Of a stretch of DNA of 64,000 nt, positions 54,345-63,087 are shown one piece after another. Made by a program: the position numbers and the translations under genes. The stretch is from Dokdonia pacifica (GTDB lineage Bacteria > Bacteroidota > Bacteroidia > Flavobacteriales > Flavobacteriaceae), in the NCBI RefSeq assembly GCF_900188275.1, contig NZ_FZNY01000003.1, positions 62,001-126,000 of the forward strand, in the 5' to 3' direction. A model generated the notes under the pieces. That model was not told where the DNA came from. It made no database searches and saw nothing but the letters and a program-made list of their open reading frames with translations. Each line of letters opens with the position of its first letter. The stretch's first letter is position 1.

Positions 54345-56666
54345 TTATCTAATGATTAATTTCTTAGTAATCGTATTGTTATTTCCAATAATGTGCAGGA
54401 AGTAAACCCCTTTAGCTAATTCATTTGTTTGGATGTTTTGTGAGCTGCTAAAATTTTTCAAATCAACTGTTTTAACAATTTTTCCGTTCATGTCTACAAT
54501 AGAGAGTTGCTGTAATATAGATTTACCCGTATACCTTAACATTACCTGATCTGTTGCAGGGTTAGGGTATATGTTTACGCTTTCGCGAAAGCTAACTTCG
54601 TCTATCCCTAGTGGGTCACGTTCTTCAAATAGAACCGTAAATCGTTCGGGCTGTATTCCTTTGTTGGCGGTAAATGTGTATGTGTTTTCCTTTAGGTTTA
54701 TACTTGCGTTTGTAAGATGGTCTATTAAGAAAATAGGAGTGTTTTCTAAATGTACACCTTCTAAATGATCAATTCCGATAGTATATGCAACAGTCTCTTC
54801 TATAGTAGTAGAAAAACCAAGCTGTAATTCTATCTCAGAATTAAAAGATTCTCTACCTTGAATACCAAGGTATTCTCCATCTAAATTTGTAAATAAGGAC
54901 AGGAAGGTTCCTAGACGTTTTGAATCATACCCTTGATCAAAACCTGCAGTTGCATTTGGGGTAAACCCAATGGCAGTTTGAGCAATTGCTTCATCATACG
55001 TTGAGGTCGTAAGATTTAACCAAAGCTTCTCTATTTCTGATGTTGTTTCTGAAGATCTAAAATCAGTATTGTTTCCTGTAACTCGTTGACTATTTGAAAA
55101 TATAACTGGCGAATTGTTAACCATTTCTGATTGATCAGCCTTGATTCCAAATCCTTGTCCTGATGCCATGAAAGGGCCTGGCGCCGTACCTCCATTAACA
55201 GCAGCCAGTCCCATCATCACATTACGCATTGAGATATCATTCATTGAAAAGTTGCTTGTTCCGAAGCCGGGTAAATCTGCTACAGGATTTGTTATGTGAT
55301 CCCAATAATAGACCTCATTTACAGCAATGTTAGCATTAAGAAAAGCAGTGACATCTATAGCAGATGCGTAAGGATTACCTAGTAGATTATAGTTATTTGT
55401 TGTTTCGGGACCGTTATAATTAATTGGTACAGAGATGATTCCTGAGTTTAAAGTTCCTTGTGTAAACTCAAAAGTATAAGAAGAAGTGGGTGAATCATGA
55501 GATGGGGAAGGGAATACAAGATTTCCAATTCCTGAATCTGGCAGGGTTCTATTTCCTATATATGGATCTAGATAATCCCCATCATCATCTAGGAAGTTTT
55601 CAGCATTAGTAAACTCAGGAAATGTAACTAAATCAATACTATAGGGGGCAAAATTGCTAGGGATAATACCAAAAACAGCTCTAGAAGTTCCATAAACTCC
55701 ATCTCTAGTTTCTGCACTCATAGGACTACTCATTGCAAAAAAGTTACGAGCAGCTATAGAAGGGGTTACTTTTTGTACTATAATATCCCCGTTATTTATT
55801 GTTACTGCATCTTCTTGAACTTGTACAAGACTACTTTCCGAACTTACAAATAATGAACCAGTTGGGTTTACAGTAATATTGTTTTCTATAGAAATATAAG
55901 AGTTATTCACAATTGATACAGGGCCATTTATGATGAGTTCACAAGCAGAGAAGGAGCTTAGAATTGGTCCGCCTACTATAGCACTTGTATTAATAATAGC
56001 TGTCATAGTAGCATCAGGAGTTCCATTATCCCAAGAATCATTTTCCCAAGTTGTAATTTCTCCTGAGCATGCTGGTTCTGGAATAGCAGCACCCGAGCAA
56101 TCAAAAGAGTCATCTGTTATTTGTACTCCGGGAAAAGTGAAACAATCGGCACCAAAGGCACCACCACAGGCCGTATAGTTTAGATCTGTAAAATTGTCAC
56201 TTGATTCAAAACAAATCATAGGATCGATGTCCACTTGACCAGGAGCATTATATCTTATTTTCAAGTGAGTAAGTACAGTTGGAGTTGTTGTGACTGCTCC
56301 ATTACCAGACGCTATATAAGCAGATTCTGGTGCAATTTGCACATAACTTAGAGAAAGTCTAGAACCAGTATTATCTGTAAAAACAGTTGTCCAAAATCCC
56401 GCAGATAGAATATGTGTACCTTCTTCAAAAATAGCATTCCCAGAAGCTTGTGCTGCTGTACCAAATGCATCTGTGTTGTAATTAATATAAAATTGTCCTG
56501 TCCCAAGATAAAAATTGGAGGTAGAAGAAACAACAATGTCTACCTCATAATAATCATCATTACCATCATTTGTGATTTGGGCATTTTCTAATGTAAATGA
56601 GATGTCTTGCTGTGCATAGGAGATACTCATACTTAATAGAAAAAGTATATATATAATTTTTTTCAT
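54345..56666 (-). CDS. Large secreted protein with T9SS sorting domain
   Basis: It is a 773-residue protein with a signal peptide (ends ISYAQ). The N-terminal part is a beta domain of the cohesin/choice-of-anchor kind (ISFTLENAQITNDGNDDYYEVDIVV). The middle lacks recognised domains but has the repeated-in-family TNNYNLLGNPYASAIDVTAFL segment found in many flavobacterial T9SS proteins. The C-terminal 80 residues form a type A sorting domain (VNIYPNPATDQ). A palindrome copy is read as SFRES directly before that domain. It lies 48 nt downstream of the CSLREA gene in one operon. Confidence 0.85.
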   Translation of the reverse strand: MKKIIYILFLLSMSISYAQQDISFTLENAQITNDGNDDYYEVDIVVSSTSNFYLGTGQFYINYNTDAFGTAAQASGNAIFEEGTHILSAGFWTTVFTDNTGSRLSLSYVQIAPESAYIASGNGAVTTTPTVLTHLKIRYNAPGQVDIDPMICFESSDNFTDLNYTACGGAFGADCFTFPGVQITDDSFDCSGAAIPEPACSGEITTWENDSWDNGTPDATMTAIINTSAIVGGPILSSFSACELIINGPVSIVNNSYISIENNITVNPTGSLFVSSESSLVQVQEDAVTINNGDIIVQKVTPSIAARNFFAMSSPMSAETRDGVYGTSRAVFGIIPSNFAPYSIDLVTFPEFTNAENFLDDDGDYLDPYIGNRTLPDSGIGNLVFPSPSHDSPTSSYTFEFTQGTLNSGIISVPINYNGPETTNNYNLLGNPYASAIDVTAFLNANIAVNEVYYWDHITNPVADLPGFGTSNFSMNDISMRNVMMGLAAVNGGTAPGPFMASGQGFGIKADQSEMVNNSPVIFSNSQRVTGNNTDFRSSETTSEIEKLWLNLTTSTYDEAIAQTAIGFTPNATAGFDQGYDSKRLGTFLSLFTNLDGEYLGIQGRESFNSEIELQLGFSTTIEETVAYTIGIDHLEGVHLENTPIFLIDHLTNASINLKENTYTFTANKGIQPERFTVLFEERDPLGIDEVSFRESVNIYPNPATDQVMLRYTGKSILQQLSIVDMNGKIVKTVDLKNFSSSQNIQTNELAKGVYFLHIIGNNNTITKKLIIR
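54579..54592. repeat. Palindrome inside the T9SS gene
   Basis: Perfect core read in the FRES frame, at the junction between cargo and sorting domain. Confidence 0.9.
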
Positions 56667-56714
56667 TTTTTTAATATTTCTTATTAATACATTTTTAGAT
56701 AAAAACTGAATGGA

Positions 56715-59700
56715 TTAGTCATTAAAAGCTTGACCTTTTCCTAGATTCGGAATAAGTAATGAGTTGATATCTATGGTCTGTACTTGTCCATTCATATCCA
56801 TATCTGCTTCTAGATTACTATCACTTCCAAGTAGAGAAATCACGATATTTAAATCTGTACTTTGCACTTGTCCATTCCCATCAAAATCTCCCCCATATAA
56901 TGCAAATTTTCCGTTTGCTAGTTCTATTAATGAATTTTCCTCACCTTCAACAAACGCTATTGAAAAAGAAAAATCTAAATCTAATGGCGTAGCTGAATTT
57001 TCAAATGTCAAAGGGTTACTAGACATAACACCCAAATGGTTTCGGTGATTAATAGATACATAGTAAGATCCAGCTGGGAGTGGAATGTTTATATTGGAAA
57101 TCCCATCACTATCCAATATAAAGCCATTACGCTGTATTAGCGCAGATTGACTATACAACACTACTGAGCTGTCGTTTTCATCTCTTATTTCTAACCATAC
57201 CCAATCAACAATTGATTCTGATGGATTACTAGCCTCATCAAAAACACTTTCGTTACAAGTACGTCCATCTGAATAAGGACTTGTAGTAGGAATTAAATTT
57301 GCTATACGTAAATCATCTCTCATTAAATCTTCTTCACCTGATAAAGGACTTGTTCCTGCTCCTTGTAAATAGGCTATAGTTCTCAAGGTTATTGGTTCTA
57401 AAATAACTTGCATTTCAATTGCTCCTATATCATACCCTTCATTATTAGAGTTTCTAGGATTCCCTATTTGATCTGTAATTTCTGTAGTAGCTGGATTTCC
57501 ATTGTTATAAGCAGGGCTATTGTTGTAAAAAGAATGACTTAGAGTGTTTCCACCATTATCCGCTAGTGGTAGCAGCAATGGATTATTAACGCCTATAATA
57601 TTATTATTAGTACCATCTACTATTGCAGTTGTTCCGGTACCTATAAGGTTATAACTACTTTCCAATTCAAAATCATTAGCTGCTATATCTGCTGGAATAT
57701 TACCCGAAATAATAGAATTTTGTACTGTCCATATCGTAGTATTGACTCCGCCATCATGACTTATTGCTCCTAAAGGTCCTTGTCCTTCACTTGAATTATT
57801 GGTTATGGTGCTATTAGTAATGAGCATCGTGGTTGTGCGTCCTGAATTTGTTCTTGTCTCAATGGCCGAACCTCCACTAGGCGCGGTATTTCCACTAATA
57901 GTCGAATTATTTATAATTAAAGTTTGACTTGATGACGAATTTGATGCCCAAACTTTAAGGGCTTCTGCCCCGGTATTATCGTAAACAACAGAATTATTAA
58001 TATTAAGTGTTCCTGCTTCGCTTTCTATTGCAGCACCATAATTAGCATTATTCCCTCTGAGTGTTACACCATCAAGGTTAACGGTTCCTGTCCATACGGA
58101 GATTGCCCCTCCATTAGGAGATGTACAAGAAGCTATAGTTACATTGTTAAAATCCGTTTGATTAGTACCTAACAGTAGAATACCTCCACCATACGTTGTA
58201 TAAGGCCCTTGAATAGTTGAAGAATTACCATTAATCATGGTTAAATCGTTTATTTCCAAATTGAGATGCGCAAACCCATTATAAAATATTCTGGTTGCAT
58301 CATTTCCATCAATGGTCAAAAGATCTTGACCTGGCCCTTGAATGATCAATGATCCTCCAAATCCACCAGTAGCTCCAACTTCCATCTGACCAAAAAGTAT
58401 AGCAGAATTTGTGTCATTTGGATCTGTATATTCTGGTGGATTTACAGTGATCGTCTGAGGTGAATTAAATAAGGATGAAAACTCAATAGTATCTGTCCCA
58501 GGGTTATTATTTGCAGCTATAAACGCTTCTCTAAGTGAACAATCCCCATCACAAACACCATCATTAGTGTCTTCTGTTTTTGTGACTACAAAATTACTTA
58601 CAGATTGTATTTCTATTGCGCCAATGTCACTAGTGCCCAATATACCTCTGGTATTACCTATCTGGTCTAAAGGGAGAGTCGTAAACCCAACATTTAATAC
58701 AGGGCTATTACCATAAGGAATATGACTCTGAGTATTTCCGCCATTATCGGCTAAAGGAGCCAACAATGGGTCATTGACATTTAGAATATTATTTAATCCA
58801 CTAATTTGAGTAGCACCAGTTCCAATAAGATTATAATCACTATCAACATGGAACAAATCCGTACCTATATCAGAAGGCGAGCCGTTTGCAAAGTTCCCTG
58901 AAACAATAGAATTATCTATCGTTCCATCAATTGTACCTGTTCCGCCAAAAGTAATTGCAGCACCAGCTATACCATCACTATCCGATGTATTGTTGGTAAT
59001 TGTATTACTGTTTATATTATGTATTTGCGTTCGATCTCCGTTGGTAATAAATTCAATCGCTGAAGCGCCACTTGGTGTAGTATTTCCGCTAATGGTCGAA
59101 TTTTCCATTTTAAAATCAACATCGGCAATATTAGCATGCATACGTATAGGCGAAGCTCCTGTATTGCCATAAATAGCAGAGTTCTTGATCTCGAAAATCC
59201 TTCCTTCCTCTTCGATTGCCGAACCGTATCCATCAGAATGATTGTTTCTAAGGGTTACCCCATCCAGATACATATTGCCACCGTAAGACGAGATAGCTCC
59301 GCCTCTTAGAGCTTCACAATTTTCTATGGTGACATTAATAAATCGACAATAAGAGCCTAGATCACCGCCTAGTTTCATAAAACCACCTCCCCATTGCGGG
59401 TAAGGTTGGCTGTCATTGTTGGTTCCTGGCTGATCGGGTTTTCCGTTAGCTATAGTTAAGTTATTAATCTCAACATCTATATGTCCGAACCCAGCATAAA
59501 ATACTCTATGCTGTAAATTACCATCAATAGTTAATAGATCTTGACCCGGTCCATTAATGATATAGTTTCCTCCGTGACCACCTGATGGTGGACCTATTTC
59601 TAATTGTCCTAGTAATAATGTAATCGTTTGTGGTGAATCGAACAAGGAAGAAAACTCTATAATATTATCTCCAGGAGTTTGATAAGCCACTTGTAATGCT

Positions 59701-59858
59701 TCTCTTAAAGAACAGTCTGCATCGCAAACACCATCATTAGTGTCTTCTGCTTTTGTTATTGTGAAAGTTGTTTGCGCTTGTGATTGAAAGGCAGATAGTA
59801 AAAATGCTAAGCATCCTACTATCATTTGATAGTTTAATTGTCGAATGTAGTTTTTCAT
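56715..59858 (-). CDS. CSLREA/beta-helix surface protein with dockerin-like C terminus
   Basis: It is a protein of about 1047 residues. The start at 59858 gives a signal peptide ending AFQSQAQ; an ATG at 59867 is also possible. It contains two large repeats (about 35-425 and 427-860), each with a CSLREA box (DGVCDADCSLREA and DGVCDGDCSLREA) and a right-handed beta-helix of the choice-of-anchor Q type. A 130-residue region (LQGAGTSPLSGEED) and a C-terminal dockerin-like pair of Ca motifs (GDFDGNGQVQSTDLN and ADMDMNGQVQTIDIN) follow. It lacks the T9SS domain of its neighbour. Probably an adhesin or polysaccharide-binding protein. Confidence 0.86.
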   Translation of the reverse strand: MKNYIRQLNYQMIVGCLAFLLSAFQSQAQTTFTITKAEDTNDGVCDADCSLREALQVAYQTPGDNIIEFSSLFDSPQTITLLLGQLEIGPPSGGHGGNYIINGPGQDLLTIDGNLQHRVFYAGFGHIDVEINNLTIANGKPDQPGTNNDSQPYPQWGGGFMKLGGDLGSYCRFINVTIENCEALRGGAISSYGGNMYLDGVTLRNNHSDGYGSAIEEEGRIFEIKNSAIYGNTGASPIRMHANIADVDFKMENSTISGNTTPSGASAIEFITNGDRTQIHNINSNTITNNTSDSDGIAGAAITFGGTGTIDGTIDNSIVSGNFANGSPSDIGTDLFHVDSDYNLIGTGATQISGLNNILNVNDPLLAPLADNGGNTQSHIPYGNSPVLNVGFTTLPLDQIGNTRGILGTSDIGAIEIQSVSNFVVTKTEDTNDGVCDGDCSLREAFIAANNNPGTDTIEFSSLFNSPQTITVNPPEYTDPNDTNSAILFGQMEVGATGGFGGSLIIQGPGQDLLTIDGNDATRIFYNGFAHLNLEINDLTMINGNSSTIQGPYTTYGGGILLLGTNQTDFNNVTIASCTSPNGGAISVWTGTVNLDGVTLRGNNANYGAAIESEAGTLNINNSVVYDNTGAEALKVWASNSSSSQTLIINNSTISGNTAPSGGSAIETRTNSGRTTTMLITNSTITNNSSEGQGPLGAISHDGGVNTTIWTVQNSIISGNIPADIAANDFELESSYNLIGTGTTAIVDGTNNNIIGVNNPLLLPLADNGGNTLSHSFYNNSPAYNNGNPATTEITDQIGNPRNSNNEGYDIGAIEMQVILEPITLRTIAYLQGAGTSPLSGEEDLMRDDLRIANLIPTTSPYSDGRTCNESVFDEASNPSESIVDWVWLEIRDENDSSVVLYSQSALIQRNGFILDSDGISNINIPLPAGSYYVSINHRNHLGVMSSNPLTFENSATPLDLDFSFSIAFVEGEENSLIELANGKFALYGGDFDGNGQVQSTDLNIVISLLGSDSNLEADMDMNGQVQTIDINSLLIPNLGKGQAFND

Positions 59859-59889
59859 GGAGTACATTTGTTATTGTAGTTTTAGGGTT

Positions 59890-59940
59890 AAAAAACGCTT
59901 CCTCCATTTCTTGATTTCAAGTAAAAGAATAGCGTTTTTT
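59890..59940 (-). promoter_or_regulatory. Terminator-like hairpin in the CSLREA gene leader
   Basis: AAAAAACGCT (59890-59899) and AGCGTTTTTT (59931-59940) form a 10-bp stem, with a small CTTGA/TCAAG hairpin inside. On the minus strand it lies about 30-80 nt upstream of the start codon and ends in T6, as an attenuator would. Alternatively it terminates plus-strand transcription. Confidence 0.45.
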
Positions 59941-60012
59941 TATGTCAATAATTAAAAACGAGTCAAAAGTATTGTCATAAAGAGACTAAGAGGTATTTTG
60001 ACGGTAGACTAG

Positions 60013-60053
60013 TGGTGGACACTCCTTAAAAATAAATGGACAAATGGTGGACA
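60013..60053 (-). promoter_or_regulatory. Three phased TGTCCA boxes
   Basis: TGGACA on the plus strand (TGTCCA on the minus) occurs at 60016-60021, 60037-60042 and 60048-60053, spaced 21 and 11 bp, near whole helical turns. The outer two extend to TGGTGGACA. It lies 155-195 bp upstream of the CSLREA gene start and is a possible regulator site. Confidence 0.5.
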
Positions 60054-60085
60054 AAAAAAAGGCAAATTATTATAAATGCCTTTTT
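60053..60085 (-). terminator. Terminator of the TPR-HTH gene
   Basis: AAAAAGGCA (60056-60064) pairs with TGCCTTTTT (60077-60085). On the minus strand it is followed by a T8 run. Confidence 0.75.
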
Positions 60086-60107
60086 GTTAGAAGATTATGA
60101 TGTTTTT

Positions 60108-62027
60108 TTAAAAACTCTGTAGAAACTCATCTAAATCCTGTCTTTGTGTAAGGTTTAGTTTTTTACGCAATCTATAACGACTTTTTTTTACAGAAGAAGG
60201 GTTGATATTTTGAAGTATTGCAATCTCTTTATTTTCAATATTCATTCTAATAAGAGAACATAAGCGTACTTCAGTTTTTGTTAGGTTTGGGAATTGACTA
60301 TTTAAACCTTTATAGAAACTATTACTTAATGTTTCTATACGATCTTGAAAATCATAAGATCCATCATCTACCCATATTTTGTTTTTAATTTCATTTTCTA
60401 AATCCTCTAATTCATTAGCTCTAGCTCTTCCTGTGGTCGTTTTTAATTTTTCAAGTTTTTTGACTAGTGTTTTGGCCCACTCTTGATTCTGGGAAATATT
60501 AAATGCAAAATCAGTAAGATCCTTTTTTTGATACTCAATTTCTTTATCAAGCATTTGATTTTTCATTTCGGCTAGATCTTTTTTGTTTTTATTGATTACT
60601 GCCTTTTGTTTATTTTTTTTGTTGTTAAAATAGTAAAAAGCTCCAGCCGCAAATAATGCTAGCGCAATTAAGAGCATCCATTGAAATTGAACTTTATTCT
60701 TAGTGTCTAATAATTCTACTTGAGTGTCTAATAATTCGATTTCAGATTGTTGTTGTTTAATTTCTGAATCTCGTTTTTCCATTTCATAAAGCGTCTGATA
60801 ATAGGATAGCGCCTTTACTTTTTTTGTACTCTCTATGGAGTCTTTAATAGTAATATATTCTTTTAAATAATCTAATGCTGCGGTATAATTCCCTATCTTT
60901 TCATTTGCTATAAATAGAAGTCTATTCGTTCCCATAATCCCACTATAATATGTAGACTCTTCTTGAATTTTTAACAGCTCTAATCCAGTAACTCTAGCTT
61001 GTTCATACTTTTCTTCTTTCAAATAGAGTTTTGTTAAAGCCTCTAAATACTGTCTTTTTAAAATAATATCGGGTCTATTGATATCTATCTTTTCTTTAAG
61101 TCTTTTAAGCATTGATTTTGCTAAATTCAAGCTATCAGTTTCTACGTAAGAATTTGCTAATGTTTTAAGGGCTGCAATTTCAAACATTTGAAATTGAGGA
61201 AATTCTTTAATGATTTCTAATTGTCTTTTATTGTATTTAATAGCAGCTGCGTAATTATTTTGTGCATATTGATTATTAGCTCGGTTACCTAAATTTACTA
61301 GATAGGGACCATATTCTTTCATTTGATAAGACAAGGAGTCAATAGCTTGCTGCTCTTTTTCGGCTTCATCATAAAAATCATTTTGTCCATATAATATAGA
61401 GAGTCCAATACGTACTTTTAAAATATTGACAGAGTCCTTTTTGTTAAGAAATATAGAAAGTGCTTTTTGATATTCTTGAGAAGCTTTTGCAAATTCACCT
61501 ATTTGCGATAGCGCAAATCCTTTATATCCTTTATATCTTGCATATTGTGTAGAATCTTTTGCAATTAGAGAAAATGCTTCTGCTTTTTCATACAATGAAA
61601 TAGATTCTTGTTCAAAACCGGATTCAAAGTAACTATCGGCGCCACTTCCATATAAATAGGAAAGTGCAAGCGTGTCAGTAACCGGTAAATCTTTGGCTAT
61701 AAAATTCTTAAATAATTGAAGGCCTTCTTCAGTTTGTCTTATTCTATTTACTAAATAAAAAATACGTTGCCCAGTATGTTTGGCTGCTATATTTATAGAA
61801 TCTAATTCAAAAGCTAGTGTAATTGTTTCTTTTACTATAGAGTCGTATGGAAACTCTCGTCTTTCTCTTGTTAATTCAGAAAGACTGTCTAAGAGTTTAA
61901 GTTTTTCAACACCTTTCGATTGGTGGATAATTTCTTTAAGATTGCTAACTTTTGTTGAAAGTGGATTTTCTTGTGCATTGCTTACCAAAGAAATACAAAA
62001 AATGCTATAGAATAGTAACGTTTTCAA
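60108..62027 (-). CDS. Membrane TPR sensor with C-terminal LuxR-like HTH
   Basis: It is a 639-residue protein with a signal peptide (ends VSNAQ), periplasmic TPR units (residues about 30-390, for example YQKALSIFLNKKDS), a helical stalk, and one transmembrane helix near residue 450-470 (MLLIALALFAAGAFYYF). A cytoplasmic coiled coil and a C-terminal helix-turn-helix follow (LTKTEVRLCSLIRMNIENKEIA...SSVKKSRYRLRKKL), as in LuxR/GerE proteins. It could act as a one-component membrane regulator with no kinase step. The stalk KVKALSYYQTLYEMEKRD is nearly the same in the histidine kinase at 63087. Confidence 0.88.
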   Translation of the reverse strand: MKTLLFYSIFCISLVSNAQENPLSTKVSNLKEIIHQSKGVEKLKLLDSLSELTRERREFPYDSIVKETITLAFELDSINIAAKHTGQRIFYLVNRIRQTEEGLQLFKNFIAKDLPVTDTLALSYLYGSGADSYFESGFEQESISLYEKAEAFSLIAKDSTQYARYKGYKGFALSQIGEFAKASQEYQKALSIFLNKKDSVNILKVRIGLSILYGQNDFYDEAEKEQQAIDSLSYQMKEYGPYLVNLGNRANNQYAQNNYAAAIKYNKRQLEIIKEFPQFQMFEIAALKTLANSYVETDSLNLAKSMLKRLKEKIDINRPDIILKRQYLEALTKLYLKEEKYEQARVTGLELLKIQEESTYYSGIMGTNRLLFIANEKIGNYTAALDYLKEYITIKDSIESTKKVKALSYYQTLYEMEKRDSEIKQQQSEIELLDTQVELLDTKNKVQFQWMLLIALALFAAGAFYYFNNKKNKQKAVINKNKKDLAEMKNQMLDKEIEYQKKDLTDFAFNISQNQEWAKTLVKKLEKLKTTTGRARANELEDLENEIKNKIWVDDGSYDFQDRIETLSNSFYKGLNSQFPNLTKTEVRLCSLIRMNIENKEIAILQNINPSSVKKSRYRLRKKLNLTQRQDLDEFLQSF

Positions 62028-62436
62028 AGTGAGGTTGTTTAGGGAAATGTTCTATTTAAATATAAGAAAATATATTTTGATGATTTATAGGTTTTTATTG
62101 AGTAGTTACATTGTTTGTTTATTAAGAATTATTTGTTGTGTATTACGCTTTCGCGAAAGCGTATTTTTCATTTCCCTAAATTGGTGCTATATTTTTTACC
62201 AGTATTATTAGAGATATCACTTGTTTTAGCAATACTAAATTGACAAATAAATAATACAAGAATTTAAATGGTATTTAGGGAGGTTTTCATTTTAAAGTGA
62301 TATTCATAAATATTATACCTGCAATGTAAATTGAGATCGTATATAAAAAAATAAGCGCAAACGCGTATTATATAAGAGTTAACACGTATTAAAGCAAAAG
62401 AAATTGAATTGAACATAAAAAAAGAGTTATTGACTG
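62028..62436. other. Intergenic region with palindrome and paired repeats
   Basis: No gene is seen. TTTAGGGAAATG at 62038-62049 is repeated in inverted form (CATTTCCCTAAA) at 62169-62180, flanking the 20-bp palindrome at 62144-62163. The rest is AT-rich and should contain the promoter of the TPR-HTH gene and the 3' end of the response regulator. Confidence 0.55.
62144..62163. repeat. GCTTTCGCGAAAGC palindrome extended to 20 bp
   Basis: TACGCTTTCG plus inverse, upstream of the TPR-HTH gene. It is the same 20-bp form as the copy at 51740. Confidence 0.92.
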
Positions 62437-63087
62437 CTAAAAATTTGATATAATATCTTTATTCTTTAATGCCCAATAGGTAACTGAATTTGTGACGCCT
62501 TCAATGCCTAATTTATGAACCATGTTACTTCGATGTTTTTCGATTGTTCGTATAGATACTCCTAAAGTATTAGCTAATTCAGTATTAGGTGTTTTTAGAG
62601 CAATTAATTTTAAAATAGTAATTTCAGAAGGTGTTAATAGTTTTATTTTCTTCAATTCTTCAGTAGCATTTTTTAATGAAAAATCATCAAAAGATGGACT
62701 GAAATAGACTTTGTCATTAAGTACAGCTTCTATGCATTGTTCTATTTCAAGAAAACTATCTTCTTTTAACAGATAGCCATTAATGTATAGGGATTTTGCC
62801 TTTTTTATATAATCTATTTCTCTGAGGTAGGAAAGTATGATAAATTTAGTGTCGATCCCTTTATCTTTTATCATCTTTATGACGTCAAACCCCGTTAATA
62901 ATGGCATGTTTATATCTAAGATTGCTAATTTTGGTTTTAATCTTAGTATTAACTCCAAGGCATGCATACCATCTTTGGCTTGTCCTATAACGGAATAATG
63001 GTTTTTAGTAAACTCATTATATAATCCTTTTAAAAGCATAGGATGATCATCAGCTATTACTAATGAAATATTTTCTTTTTTTATCAT
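62437..63087 (-). CDS. NarL/LuxR-type response regulator
   Basis: It is a 216-residue regulator. The receiver domain has the acidic pair in ADDHPMLL, phospho-Asp in LAILDINMPLLTGFD, and Lys in LLKEDSFLE. The C-terminal LuxR HTH is LTPSEITILKLIALKTPNTELA...IRTIEKHRSNMVHKLG. Its start overlaps the kinase stop by one base (TAATG), making a standard two-component pair. Targets are unknown; the nearby surface-protein genes are candidates. Confidence 0.95.
   Translation of the reverse strand: MIKKENISLVIADDHPMLLKGLYNEFTKNHYSVIGQAKDGMHALELILRLKPKLAILDINMPLLTGFDVIKMIKDKGIDTKFIILSYLREIDYIKKAKSLYINGYLLKEDSFLEIEQCIEAVLNDKVYFSPSFDDFSLKNATEELKKIKLLTPSEITILKLIALKTPNTELANTLGVSIRTIEKHRSNMVHKLGIEGVTNSVTYWALKNKDIISNF

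Noticed and set aside
60690-60735. Direct repeat GTGTCTAATAATTC in the TPR-HTH gene
   Set aside because: It is in frame and encodes a duplicated LLDT segment of the coiled coil, so it is a small coding duplication only.
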